Part shown: positions 21,474-32,930 of the stretch, piece after piece
Layout: the number at the start of each line of letters is the position of its first letter
How positions within the stretch are numbered: the stretch's first letter is position 1
Origin: Amphiura filiformis
Lineage: Eukaryota; Echinodermata; Ophiuroidea; Amphilepidida; Amphiuridae
Direction of reading: 5' to 3'
DNA: 64,000 bases
Assembly: GCF_039555335.1 (NCBI RefSeq)
Contig: NC_092629.1
Location: 4,669,912 to 4,733,911, forward strand
The notes under the pieces: model-generated
Database searches by the model: none
Told to the model about the DNA's origin: nothing
The model's input: the letters and a program-made list of their open reading frames with translations, nothing else
Translations under genes and position numbers: made by a program

Positions 21474-22055
21474 CACAGTGTCATCGCCCCGATATCTTCA
21501 TAGCAGAAATCGCCATGGTAGGTTGAATCCACCGCCACGCATGGCCATTTTGTATCGACCTGCTTAATTATTTTTGAGTCGCATAATGGGCCGAAGGACA
21601 TCTGACTAAGGCTACTGACCAAATGCTGACAATAGCCCCGATTAGCCGGTTACTTACCTCGCTGATGTGTGGGTCGAGCATGGTACACCATATGTCATAT
21701 CCTTTTAGACTACCTCAACGATTGGCCTATACACTGCGCTATATAATTCGGCACATATAAATCAGAATTATTGTCAGTTTTTTGACTCAAGACGCACGGT
21801 TCTTTCTCAAGACGCAAGCTAACGACTATCATATCTGTTCAAAATATATATTCAAGTGCAAGGGACCACATCTGGTTTCTTTATACGAAATCATTTACGG
21901 GAGATATTCATCATTTTCTACCCCGGTATCCAAAGATTTTCTTCTCATATCAAACTCGTGCATAGCAAATTCACGTGTATCGATCCCGGGTATTTATTTT
22001 AGTATCTCTGCTGACAAAGTAATTATTAGCCAGGCGATGTCGGTGTGCGGGGGGG
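21474..22055. repeat. Dispersed repeat copy 2 (uninterrupted)
   Basis: Same motif order as 13921-13943 plus 17284-17860, without the 3.3-kb insert. It provides the empty site for that insertion. The frame at 21332-21526 reads into ATGGTAGGTT, which resembles a splice donor, but no protein family is recognisable. Confidence 0.75.
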
Positions 22056-22535
22056 TTCGGACATCATTTTTGTAACATAGTGGTAAATAAAATCAGTTTC
22101 TTTTTTTTCTTCAGATAATCTTAGTAATAAATTACCTTTATTCCGTGTTAAATTATGAAAAATGATAAAAAAATCTTATCCTGATCTTGCTCTCTTAGTG
22201 CTGTTTAAATACGCAAACATTCAGTAAACAAATTGATTTTTGGATTTTTGTATAAAATAGTGTAAAATTGCGAAATGAGATGTGTATCAGCTTTCAAAAA
22301 GTTTATCAAAAAAATTTATCAAAGGTTAGTAGGCCTAGGCTAAGATTTGCAATGATCGGTCAGAATTGAGCAAGATTTGTACTGATCGGTCAAAATTTTG
22401 CATAATTTTATGAGATTTCAAGCTGGGTTTTTTTTTTCATTATTTCAGCAAATTGGTCAGAATTTGACGTCATTTCATAACATTTTTCGTTAGGCCTATT
22501 TGCAAATGCAAAAATTGCAAAACCCGATGTGTCTC
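22056..22535. other. T-rich spacer
   Basis: Repeated phrases of the type 'aagatttg(c/t)a(c/a)tgatcggtcaaaattgagcaagatttg' occur on both sides of the palindrome at 22536-22924. This suggests a local direct repeat into which the palindrome inserted. No gene. Confidence 0.4.
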
Positions 22536-22924
22536 AATTCTCGCTATTCACAATAAGGGCGCCGCCAACGGTTTGCGATGTAATCGTGATGTATCATGGG
22601 AAAGGTCGACATCCAAGTCCGCGCAATACGAATATTACCATGCTATTACATAGGAACACGTGACAATATTTTTTAGTTTGTCAAAATAAAGGTGTTACAC
22701 GCGAATCGATACTCAATAATACTTAATAATCCAATAATGTGATTTGAAATGTGCACAATTAATTATTAGTTATATTGACAAATTAAAAAATATTGTCACG
22801 TGTTCCTATGTAACAGCATGGTAATATTCGTATTGCGCGGACTTGGATGTCGACCTTTTCCCATGATACATCACGATTACATCGCAAACCGCTGGCGGCG
22901 CCCTTATTGTGAATAGCGAGAATT
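22536..22924. mobile_element. 389-bp near-perfect palindromic MITE
   Basis: Arms of about 155 bp (22536-22692 and 22775-22924) differ at only a few positions. The left arm opens AATTCTCGCTATTCACAATA, and its exact complement TATTGTGAATAGCGAGAATT closes the right arm. The loop is about 85 bp. Both arms contain GGCGCCGCC-type, CACGTG and GTCGACATCCAAGTCCGCGC motifs. High arm identity implies a young insertion or gene-conversion between arms. No ORF. Confidence 0.85.
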
Positions 22925-23573
22925 TTCAAAAAACTTATAAAAAGTTAGTATTGCAGTAGGCCTACTAGTTTTTGGTCAAAATTGAGCAAGATTTGTTGTG
23001 ATCGGTCAAAATTGAGCAAGATTGACAGATCGGTCAAAATTCTGCTGCGCTATACGAAGAGCAGCCTAATAAAAGCATGTCTTCAGGGAGGTAAATAACA
23101 AGAAACTGGGCGTGCATTTGCTCACCCAGGAAATTATTGTGCCCATCTAGTAAATTCAATTTGCCCATTTCCCAAAAATGCCCACCAGGTAAATCATTTT
23201 GCCCACAATACAGGCATCATTATGAAAATATATAATCGTATGTTTGGGAAATGGGTCAATAGGGTATAATTCAGAGTTGACCATATAGGCTACTGCTAAA
23301 TGTCATGCTATTTATTAAAAATCATTTACCCGCTTGGGCGGAAAATATGAAACCTGAAATCTTATTGGGATGAAGGGGAGGCTTAAATACATTCCCATAA
23401 TCATGATAATGCACTATGATTGGGAAATTTGGTCAATAGGCCTATATTAAACCCAATTTTAAAGACATTTAGAAAAAATTGGACATTCGTTATCAGGCGA
23501 ATTTCGCTCTAAAAACTATTTTTCTGCATCGATCACCTGTCCTGGAGTAAAATGACACCATTTTTGGACATTA
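22925..23573. other. Spacer, no gene seen
   Basis: Contains the right-hand copy of the 'gatcggtcaaaattgagcaaga' phrase and an irregular 'ttgcccatttccc' repeat. No coding frame. Confidence 0.4.
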
Positions 23574-23702
23574 GGGAGTGTTCAGAAATACCTCCATTAA
23601 GAGGGGGTCAAAAAAGTTTTGGGTTCACGAAGAGGGGGGGTTAAAAAATTTCATGTGAAAAAATAAATTCCAGCCCCCCCCTAAGTATTTCTGAACACTC
23701 CC
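23574..23702. mobile_element. 129-bp MITE with TTA duplication (GGGAGTGTTCAG ends)
   Basis: GGGAGTGTTCAGAAATAC at the left is complemented by GTATTTCTGAACACTCCC at the right. TTA flanks both sides (23571-23573, 23703-23705). This is PIF/Harbinger-style. Related half-elements occur near 53136, 53957 and 57935. Confidence 0.85.
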
Positions 23703-24811
23703 TTAGTTGTTATGGAAACGATGGCCATCTTGGATTTTGAAAGGATATAGTTTGCGGGCAGTTTTTCACCTCCTTAATCTATTTTTTTTCTTCAAAAATT
23801 GAAAGAATGGATAGCTAAGGACATGATCGTTAAAGTTACAGAAGAAAATAGAGAAAAATCTTGAAAAAGGTTTGCGATTTGTCGGCATTATTTCGGGCCT
23901 AATTGCCTATTTTTCGCAAAATAAAAAGAGTTTTCAAAATTCCTTCTGTAAATGTCTCAGAAAAGGTCTTTCCACCATCACTGTGCAATTTAAGCTAATT
24001 TGGACTTGGGTATTGAAAAAAAAGCTGCGCACAGATGCTGCATTTTGCAGTAATTTAAAGTCAAGAAACACTGATTTTTTTTCAATAATTATGCAAATTT
24101 CGAGCCGTTGAATCAATATTTTATTCACATAATTATTATTTGAGCTCAAATCACTTATAAATCTTAAACTTTCTCAATGATATAACCGGATAACCTGTTT
24201 TATTGAATTTTATTGATAAAACTCTAAATATCGTAGGGTAAAAACAATATAATTACGTTTCTAGGAATAAACGAAGAGATCACATATTTGCGTCACCTAA
24301 TATCTTTGAACACCCACAGATTTGGAACCAAACATCCAATTTGAATCAAAGAAAAAGCAAATTAAAGCTTAAATTGCAAATTATTTTATAAAAGAATAAT
24401 CTGAAATTGCCCATTTTTCCCATTTGTAGTGATTTATTTTGCCTGGATTACCTTAAATAAACATAATAATAATATACTGTCTGTAGGTCAAACTAATTAT
24501 CGGAATTGATACACAAATTTCTGATTTGAAGCAGAATCGATAAAGTTAAATCACTTTGTCTGAGAATATTCATAAAAACACATTTTCTTCAGTACTTTTC
24601 ATAAATTGATAAAGACGACCCTGCGAGAGACGACCATGAAGAAATGAAAGGGATGAAAAAATAAAGCACTTGAAGTGATAGCGTTTTGATCATAAAAATC
24701 AAATCTTGTTTACGACAGATGAAATATTTTATGGGTAAAAACAGATCACGCCATCCCAAAAAATTGAGTGGGTATCCTTGGATTCTGCGAAAATTGATGA
24801 GAATATTGTGA

Positions 24812-24813
<2 letters not shown>
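23703..24813. other. AT-rich spacer, no gene seen
   Basis: No recognisable ORF, RNA or transposon end. Two overlapping 70-80 codon frames on opposite strands (23872-24149) are mutually antisense and low in complexity. Confidence 0.4.

Positions 24814-24859
<46 letters not shown>
24814..24859. repeat. (CAA)n microsatellite
   Basis: About fifteen CAA triplets, which create a poly-Thr/Gln/Asn reading in the three frames. Not a gene. Confidence 0.95.
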
Positions 24860-25797
24860 AAAACATTGGATTGTCTGGTGCAGAGGAGATATTCTATAAC
24901 CCACCCCCCCCATCGAAATGGCTTAATAATTTTATGTATGTAAAAATATATTTATACAAATAAAGTCTTTTGAACAGTTTTGATAATTTATCACTTCTCC
25001 AAAAAACCTTTTCTTAATATAACTAGTACATTTACACATGATAAACTGGTTTAAAATGTTTAAAACGTGCATATTTTAACTATTTTAGGCCAAATTTTGC
25101 CCTAAAAATAGCCCCAAAATGTCCATAAACTTTTTAAATATAGTCCAAATTAACTCGGATTTCTTTTTATATTCATGTAGAAACACGCCCAGTGTATTTT
25201 TAAACTGCATGAAAATGCCACATTGATGTACTCATACACTTCATTAAATGTAAATCAAAGTATTTTTTCTTCATATCTGGCTATGAGCTCATTAATTATT
25301 CCTGAGCTAATTTGCATAAAATTTACATAATTAATTATTAAACTTGTTTTTCTAAAAGTTTAAAGTCCAAGCTTCCCATTGGTTTTTACCCAACCGATAA
25401 CACTTAAACGAAATATGATACCTCCACCGTGCACTACACCACCCAAATAACCACTTTTGTGGTAGAATAATGAAAATGATGTGGAGCGTATGTAGGAGCT
25501 GTGGGAAATCGCACTTTGGAGGTGACGTGTATGTAGGCCTGATAAGACCCCCCCCCCCTTTGCATCATCGCTATAACCCTAAACACCCCATTTTTTCCCC
25601 CAAACACATGGGCCTAGTATACGTCCGTCACCCGAAGGCCCCTTATTTTTTATTCGATCTACCATCCAAAGGCCCTTATTTTTCTATTTGAACATCAACT
25701 TTCATTATCAGTGATTTAATTACTTCTTTTTAAATAATAGTAACAACAACAACAACAACAATAATTACAATAACAATAATAATAATCATAATAACAC

Positions 25798-25840
<43 letters not shown>

Positions 25841-26299
25841 TAATAAAAATAAAAACCAAAACAACAACTATACAATATACGGGCATTTGTGTTACATGCA
25901 ATAAGTAACATCGGTGAAGAAGTCAATGCGTTCCCATCATTGTATTGTTTCCAACAGAATATATTTATCTACTCTACTTAGCTTTCTAACTCTATCGTAC
26001 TCTACATACACCATCAAATGACAGGCAATGTGACATCAAGATATTACGAATATTTATCAACTCTAACTTATGTTTATTTGACTGTAAACGCTATCGTTTC
26101 TTATATTTTCATGAATAGTCAAAATGACAGGCAATGACATCAAGATATTACGTAAATTTATCTAATCTACAATCCTCGAAATAAGTCTTGGAACGCTTTC
26201 GTGTAAATAACGGAAAACTGTCACCCCTCTCCCGCGTGCAATGTTGAGAAATGCCGATGTCTTCAACAGTTTCTCATTGTGTTCCAACATTGACTGATG
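24860..26299. other. AT-rich spacer with (CAA)n and (AAT)n tracts
   Basis: Microsatellites of AAC and AAT type lie at about 25740-25850. 'aaatgacaggcaatg(tg)acatcaagatattacg' occurs twice (about 26016 and 26122), a local duplicate of about 100 bp. A C9 run lies near 25550. No gene. Confidence 0.5.
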
Positions 26300-28817
26300 C
26301 AGGGGCGGACTGGTGGTTTTAGGCGGCCGTGGCAAACTTATTAAGACCAGCCCTATTACTCAAATAGAGCGCAGCGAGCGCAGCGAGCGTAGCGACTAGC
26401 GCATGGGGTCCAGGGGCCCGCGCAAGGGCCCCTGGTAGGGTCCAGGGGCAAAGCCCCTGGTGGGGGTCCCGGGGGCGAAGCCCCCGGACGACTAAGGGTT
26501 TTAGCTATTCTAGGGGGTCAGGAAGCCAGGATTTGACAACGATTTCTGAAGCCAAATTCCATTTGTACAGACTTGAAATATTCTTTATCCATTGTCACTC
26601 ACTTGCAATAATCAAGATCAAACCAACATTTATTCAATTTATAAGTAGTGTGCATGTTTTATGTTTTGACTCATTTGCACACATATAGAATTAGGCCTAC
26701 ATCTTTGCAGAACTGTGTTATCATATCGTGAGTATATTCAATCATTAAAAGACAAATGCTAAACATTGTTAACAAGGTTAATAGCAATTTTTTAAACTAT
26801 TGCGATTTGGTAGTTCACAGCATCTATAGCGAATGGTAGTGAGCTTTGGCAAAAATTGCATTGATCATTTCATAGCGCGCGTGATAAAACTCCACAGTGG
26901 CGTAGATTTGCAGGGGCGGATTTAGGGGGGGGGGGGCGCAGCCGGCGCGCGCCCCCTCTATTTTTTGACTAGCAAAAGTCGCCGGCCTAACTTAAAAATA
27001 CAAAAAATGAAAGAAATTTTAAAAAATGAACAAATTCGGTCATGAACAGCAAACAATGGGCCAAAACCGTTGAGTTTTCGAGGGGGTAACCCCCTTAACA
27101 CCATTTTTTCGTCATCGACCAAAAGGCGCCCCCTCTATCAAAAATTCCTGGATCCGCCCCTGATTTGTTTTTGACATTGGGGTTGGAAAAATATTCTTGA
27201 AATAGCACCTTTTGGCGACATTATAAGTTTATTGTACAAATACGCGTGAAGCGCACAGACATTTTTGGCATATTGAAGCTAAACTGGTGATGATGCAGTG
27301 GAATAAATTCGCGCGAAGCGTGAACAAATTGACACTTTTTAGGCTAAAATGGCCAAATATGAGATTGATTTGGTCAGAAACTCACATAGGCCTACAGGCG
27401 TCATCATGGGGGGCTTGTATGGACCATCCCCCTTTTAAAATATTGGGGGGGATTTGATCCCCCATCCCCCGGGATCTACGCCTAAGAGTTGGTTTGAGTA
27501 TTTGAACTGAGTAATGTGGCTGTAAGTATTATGTAATGTAATCCCTGCATTACAAGGAGCACCCCAGCCCAGAGGTTTTCGAATGATGGTCTAGCCGTGC
27601 TAGTTTTGATAGCTGATGGTGGTCCAAAGGGCCAAAGGCCTGGAGGGTGGCACTCACTAAAATGAGTGAAGCGATGTGCGTGCAGTGCGGCCACAACCCA
27701 CATTAACCCCCATTTTTCAACTCCCTCTCACTCAATGACCACTTTTTTATTTTTTATTTTACTGAATTACTGAACACCGAGTCCTCACTCAATGACCCCT
27801 ATTTTTTCTTTTCCTGTCACAAAAAGACCTCCCTTTGTAAAGAATTTTTGACAAATTTCTGGTAGTCTTTCACCGTTGTTTCTCAAAAAAAAATCCCATT
27901 TTGACGACTTTTGAAAAACAATTATCAAAAATTTGTCAACTTTTATATTTTGACCCTAATTTTGTCCCAGTCTAACTGAAAGAACCCCCTTTTGAGGCCT
28001 CCTCACTGAATGACCCCCTTGGTTATATGACGTCGAAGCTCTTACCAAAAGACCCCTATCATGCCTATAGCATGTATAGTTTCAAACTGGTGTCCCATTT
28101 CCGCACATCCCTGTCACTTCGAAAGTCGAGTGCCTGTAGGCCTATCAGCCCCTATTTCTACAGGCCTTAGGCCCTATCACTATGCAGACAAACAGCGGGC
28201 ACACTGTGTAGGCCCTTATATTGCTCATCCCCTCAATGATCTCCCTCCTTTCTTCTCTTTTCCTTTCTTTCTCCTATGTCTGCCTATATACCAAATGCTC
28301 ATATCGGCCCTAGCCTCATTCCGCAGCCGCAATGAAATACCAATATTCCATTGACAGCCAGCCCAATATTTTGCTGTTGGCTTCAAATTTAAAATTTTAA
28401 CTGTATCGCATCTAGAGCATTGGCCTTTTGCTGTGTATACGGTCTAGAGAGGCGATTCAAAAGGCCATTTGTAGGTGATGCCGCGACGGTGTACTGACCG
28501 GCCTATAATAGCTTAGTGTTAGGGCCTATACCTTAAGCCCTAGGGCCTATGTCTTAGGCCTTACGCCTTCGGCTCTCGGACCTATGCCTCGGGCCCTAGG
28601 GCCTATATATGTCTTAAGATACTCTCTCCCCTTTTCTTCTATTTTCCCTTTCTTTCTCCTCTTTTTCCTTTTCTCTCTTTCTCTTTTTCCCCCCTTCTCC
28701 TTTCTTTTCCTTTTTCTTTCTTTTTCTCTCCTTTTTGAGCAACCGGCCCTGAGCGGCCCAGAACCAAGCGGCCCATGTGGCGATCGCCACAACGCCACAG
28801 TGGCCAGTCCGCCCCTG
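26300..28817. mobile_element. CAGGGGCGG-type DNA transposon, non-autonomous, copy 1
   Basis: Starts CAGGGGCGGACTGG and ends CCAGTCCGCCCCTG. Behind the left end is a GC-rich block with GAGCGCAGCGAGCG and repeated GGGGTCCAGGGG...GAAGCCCCC. Towards the right end is a pyrimidine-only tract (28620-28735). The interior carries 'actcactaaaaatgag', 'tcactgaatgacccc' and other short repeats but no transposase. A nearly identical copy follows head to tail at 28820-31006. CAGGGGC ends are typical of hAT elements. No 8-bp duplication could be verified because the copies abut. Confidence 0.75.
26911..27162. mobile_element. 252-bp MITE nested in copy 1 (CAGGGGCGGAT ends)
   Basis: CAGGGGCGGAT at the left and ATCCGCCCCTG at the right, flanked by ATTTG (26906-26910 and 27163-27167). 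Copy 2 lacks it at the homologous point (about 29386), which supplies an empty site. The interior has G-run and 'gccggcgcgcgccccctc' stretches. It inserted after the two large copies diverged, or was lost from copy 2. Confidence 0.85.
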
Positions 28818-28819
28818 GT

Positions 28820-31006
28820 CAGGGGCGGACTGGTGGTTTTATGCGGCCGTGGCAAATTTATTAAGACCGGCCCTATTGCTCAAATAGAGCGCAGCGAGCG
28901 AAGCGAGCGTAGCGACTAGCGCATGGGGTCCAGGGGCCCGCGTAAGGGCCCCTGGTGGGGGTCCAGGGGGCGAAGCCCCCGGACAACTAAGGGTTTTAGC
29001 TATTCTAGGGGGTCAGGAAGCCCGGATTTGACAACGATTTCTGAAGCCAAATTCCATTTGTACAGACTTGAAATATTCTTTATCCATTGTCACTCACTTG
29101 CAATAATCAAGATCAAACCAACAGTTATTCAATTTATAAGTAGTGTGCATGTTTTATGTTTTGACTCATTTGCACACATATAGAATTACATCTTTGCAGA
29201 ACTGTGTTATCATATCGTGACAAATGCTAAAAATTGTTTAGGCCTACTGGGTAAAGGTTAATAGCAACTTTTTTAAACTATTGCGATTTGGTAGTTCACA
29301 GCATCTAGCGAATGGTAGTGAGCTTTGGCAAAAATTGCATCGATCATTTCATAGCGAGCGTTATAAAACTCCACAGTGGCGTAGATTAGTTTTTGACATT
29401 GGGGTTGGAAAAATATTCTTGAAATAGCACCTTTTGGCGACATTATAAGTTTATTGTACAAATGCGCGTGAAGCGCACAGACATTTTTGGCATATTGAAG
29501 CTAAACTGGTGATGATGTAGTGGAATAAATTCGCGCAAAGCGCGAAAAAATTGACACTTTTTAGGCTAAAATGGCCAATATGAGATTGATTTGGTCAGAA
29601 ACTCACATAGGCCTACAGGTGTCATCATGGGGGGTTGTATGGACCATCCCCTATTAAAATATTGGGGGATTTACCCCCATCCCCAGGATCTACGCCTATG
29701 AGTTGAAACATCAAAAGGGAAAGAAATTGGTTTGAGTATTGAACTGAGTAATGTGGCTGTAAGTATTATGTAATGTAATCCCTGCATTACAAGGAGCACC
29801 CCAGCCCAGAGGTTTTCGAATGATGGTCTAGCCGTGCTAGTTTTGACAGCTGATGGTGGTCCAAAGGGCCAAAGGCCGGGAGGGGGCACTCACTAAAAAT
29901 GAGTGAAGCCATGTGCGTGCAGTGCGGCCACAACCCACATTAACCCCCATTTTTCAACCCCTCTCGCTCAATGACCACTTTTTTATTTTTTATTTTACTG
30001 AATTACTGAACTCCTCACTCAATGACCCCTATTTTTTCTTTTCCTGTCACAAAAAGACCTCCCCTTGTAAAGAATTTTTTACAAATTTCTGGTAGTCTTT
30101 CACCGTTGTTTCTCAAAAAAAATCCCATTTTGATGACTTTTGAAAAACAATTATCAAAAATTTGTCAACTTTTATATTTTGACCCAAGTTTTGTCCCAGT
30201 CTCACTGAAAGAACCCACTTTTGAGGCCTCCTTACTGAATGACCCCCTTGGTTATATGGCGTTGAAGCTCTCACCAAAAGACCCCTATGGCATGTATAGT
30301 TTCAAACTGGTGTCCCATGTCCGCACATCCCCGTCACTTCGAAAGTCGAGTGCCTGTAGGCCTATCGGCCTATTTCTACAGGCCTTAGGCCCTATCACTA
30401 TATGCAGACAAACATCGGGCACAGTGTGTAGGCCCTTATATTACTCATCCCCCTCAATGATCCCCCTCCTTTCTTCTCATTTCCTTTCTTTCTCCTATGT
30501 CTGCCTCATACCAAATGCCTATACCGGCATCATTCTGCAGCCGCAATGAAATACCAATATTCCATTGACAGCCAGCCTAATATTTTGCTGTTGGCTTAAA
30601 ATTTAAAACTTTTACTGTATCGCATCTAGATTCAAAAGGCCATTTGTAGGTGATGCCGCGACGGTGTACTAGTGGCCGGCCTATAATAGCTTTAATAGTG
30701 TTAGGGCCTATACCTTAAGCCCTAGGGCCTATGTCTTAGGCCTTACGCCTTTGGCTCTCGGACCTATGCCTTAGGCCCTAGGGCCTATGTCTTAAGATAC
30801 TCCTTCCCCATTCTCTCCCCTTTTCTTCTATTTTCCTTTTCTTTCTCCTCTTTTTCCTTTTCTCTCTTTCTCTTTTTCTCCCCTTCTCCTTTCTTTTCCT
30901 TTTTCTTTCTTTTTCTCTTCTTTTTGAGCAACCGGCCCCGAGAGGCCCAGAACCAAGCGGCCCATGTGGCGATCGCCACAACGCCACAGTGGCCAGTCCG
31001 CCCCTG
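28820..31006. mobile_element. CAGGGGCGG-type DNA transposon, non-autonomous, copy 2
   Basis: Same ends, GC-rich 5' block and pyrimidine tract (30790-30925) as copy 1, separated from it only by GT at 28818-28819. Differences from copy 1 are the missing 252-bp nested MITE, a missing stretch of about 35 bp near 30630, and scattered substitutions. The order is head to tail, so either tandem duplication or two adjacent insertions. The minus-strand frames full of Lys/Arg/Glu (30778-31055) come from the pyrimidine tract and are not genes. Confidence 0.8.
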
Positions 31007-32370
31007 CTCCTCTTGTAAAACAACACGTGAAGTTGGGTGCAGTGAGAAAAAGCATTCTACTGCAACTGATGTTTGTAGATGATCAATGGGCATTGTTCCT
31101 TTTAAAGCAACATGTGGAGTTGATTGCAATTAGGAAGAACATTTTACAATGCCTACTGCGACTGATGTATGTAGGAATGGCAAAGGCAGCAGTTTTTCGT
31201 CGCTAATGTTGCGTCATCAAGCTGGGCAGGCCGGGCTTCCGTCCAGACGCAATAGCTGATTTTAGTGTTTTGAAGAAGTCGCCAAGGAGCATCGTTCTTT
31301 TGTCACCGCAGGTGGGGAGTTGGTTGCAGTGACGAAGATAATTCTACCGCAACCGATGAATGGTATTACTTGTACTCCTAATGTTGTGTCAACAAGTCGG
31401 GCAGGGTCCTCCGTTCAGACACAAAAACCTGAGTTCAGTTTTTGATTTTTTTCCATGTTGTAAGACTGGTAGATGCAGCGGTTTCTTCTGATCATGCTGA
31501 TGTTGAGTCAACAAGTCGTAAAACACCAGGTGGGGTTTGTTGCAGCGAGGAAGATAATTCTACCGCAGTTGATGTTGTAGGAATGGTGGATGCCATTGTT
31601 GCTCATGATGTTGATTCAACATCTGGGTCCGTTCAGACGCTAAAAGCTGAGTTCAATGTTTCGAGAACCACTGGTCTTGTATAACAAATGAAGGAGTTAG
31701 TTGCAGCGAGGAAGATACTTCTGCTCTAGCTGATGTTGTAGAAATGGTAGCTGCCGCTATAGTTACTCCTATTGTGTCCACAGTGTGTCAGTTCAGACAC
31801 AAAAAGCTGAGTTCAGTTTTGAGCTTTTTGAAACTGATTGCGGTGACAAAGATAAGTCTATATGTACTGTATGCATAACATGTCGTAAGACTGGTACATG
31901 CAGCAGTTTCTCCTGATCATGCTGATGTTGAGTCAACAAGGCGTAAAACACCAGGTGGAGTCTATTGCAGCGAGGAGATAATTCGGATGTTGTAGGAATG
32001 GTGGATACAATTGTTGCTCAAGATATTGATTCAACATCTGGGTGGCTGCTCTAGCTGATGTTGTAGAAACGCAGTTACTCCTAATGTTACTTCAACATCT
32101 CTAAAAGACGTTAAAAGTTGCGTTCAGTGGTTTTTTAAAGCAGGTCACCACATAGCACTGTTCTCGTACAACAACAGAGGGAGCTGGTTCCAGCGAAGAA
32201 GGGATTTCTACTGTAGCTGATGTTGTAGGAATGGAAGATGAAGCCGTTATTCTTTGTGTTGCGTCAACAAGCTGGGCAGGGGCCTCCACTTTTTAGTATG
32301 TCACCAAGGCGCACAGTAGGAGTAGGTTGCAACGAGGAAGAGAATTCCACTGCAGGTGATGATGTAGAAA
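31007..32370. repeat. About nine decayed repeats, possibly old coding repeats
   Basis: The phrase GTTGCAGCGAGGAAGATAAT...CTACCGCA(A/G)(C/T)TGATGTTGTAGGAATGGT recurs near 31037, 31122, 31323, 31538, 31697, 31838, 31961, 32168 and 32326. It is followed in several units by 'gttgcgtcaacaag...gggcagg...tccgttcagacgcaaaaagctgagttcag'. Read on the plus strand, a unit gives CSEEDNSTAVDVVGMVDA and VQTLKAEF-like peptides, most intact in the 80-codon frame at 31442-31684. Frames are broken between units. I do not recognise the family. Either a degenerate satellite or the ruins of a repeat-rich exon convergent with the neighbouring gene. Confidence 0.6.
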
Positions 32371-32879
32371 TGGTATATCTTCTTTCATGTTCATCGTACC
32401 AATGATTGACTTGTTCATCCTTCGGGTGTTTCTGTTCATTTTGTCAATTGTTTTTAATATCCCAGAATATATAATAGTAGTAATTTGAATGTCTTTTCTT
32501 GTGTATATCAATTCCACAGCTGAAAATAATGATTCTTCTTTAGATTTGTCTTCTGAACATTATGTTGACTGTTGTACAGTCTTTTTACTCTATTCGTAAT
32601 TGCGCCATTTAACATTGATTATTAAGTTGGTCAGTAATGTACCACCAGAACTACGGAGGCATGTCTGTTTTTGCTTTTGGTAATATCATTCAAGTTGGTT
32701 CTTGTTCTTTTCCATTGCTTTCTAAAGTCCAGTATTATTTTGACTTAATTCCATGTTGTCCAGTACAGGTCATGTTAACTGGCTGCTTCTTGAAGTATTT
32801 CTTTGCGCATGATTGTTTCAAGTTGAGCGCCCTATCCGAGAAGTTAGAGGCTTTCAGTATATTTTCATGATTTACACAT
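32371..32879. other. Intergenic spacer downstream of the GTPase gene
   Basis: AT-rich, with a few 70-codon frames lacking domains. No RNA gene seen. Confidence 0.4.
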
Positions 32880-32889
32880 TTTATTTATT
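32880..32889 (-). terminator. Polyadenylation signal of the SNTX-GTPase gene
   Basis: On the minus strand this reads AATAAATAAA, two overlapping AATAAA hexamers, about 40 nt past the TGA of the coding region at 32931-32933. A natural poly-A signal for that gene. Confidence 0.6.
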
Positions 32890-32930
32890 CTTCAATATTT
32901 AATAGACGAATTTTTCACTAGGAATTCTTT

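Noticed and set aside
24778-24963. 61-codon ORF with a poly-Thr run
   Set aside because: Created by the (CAA)n microsatellite.
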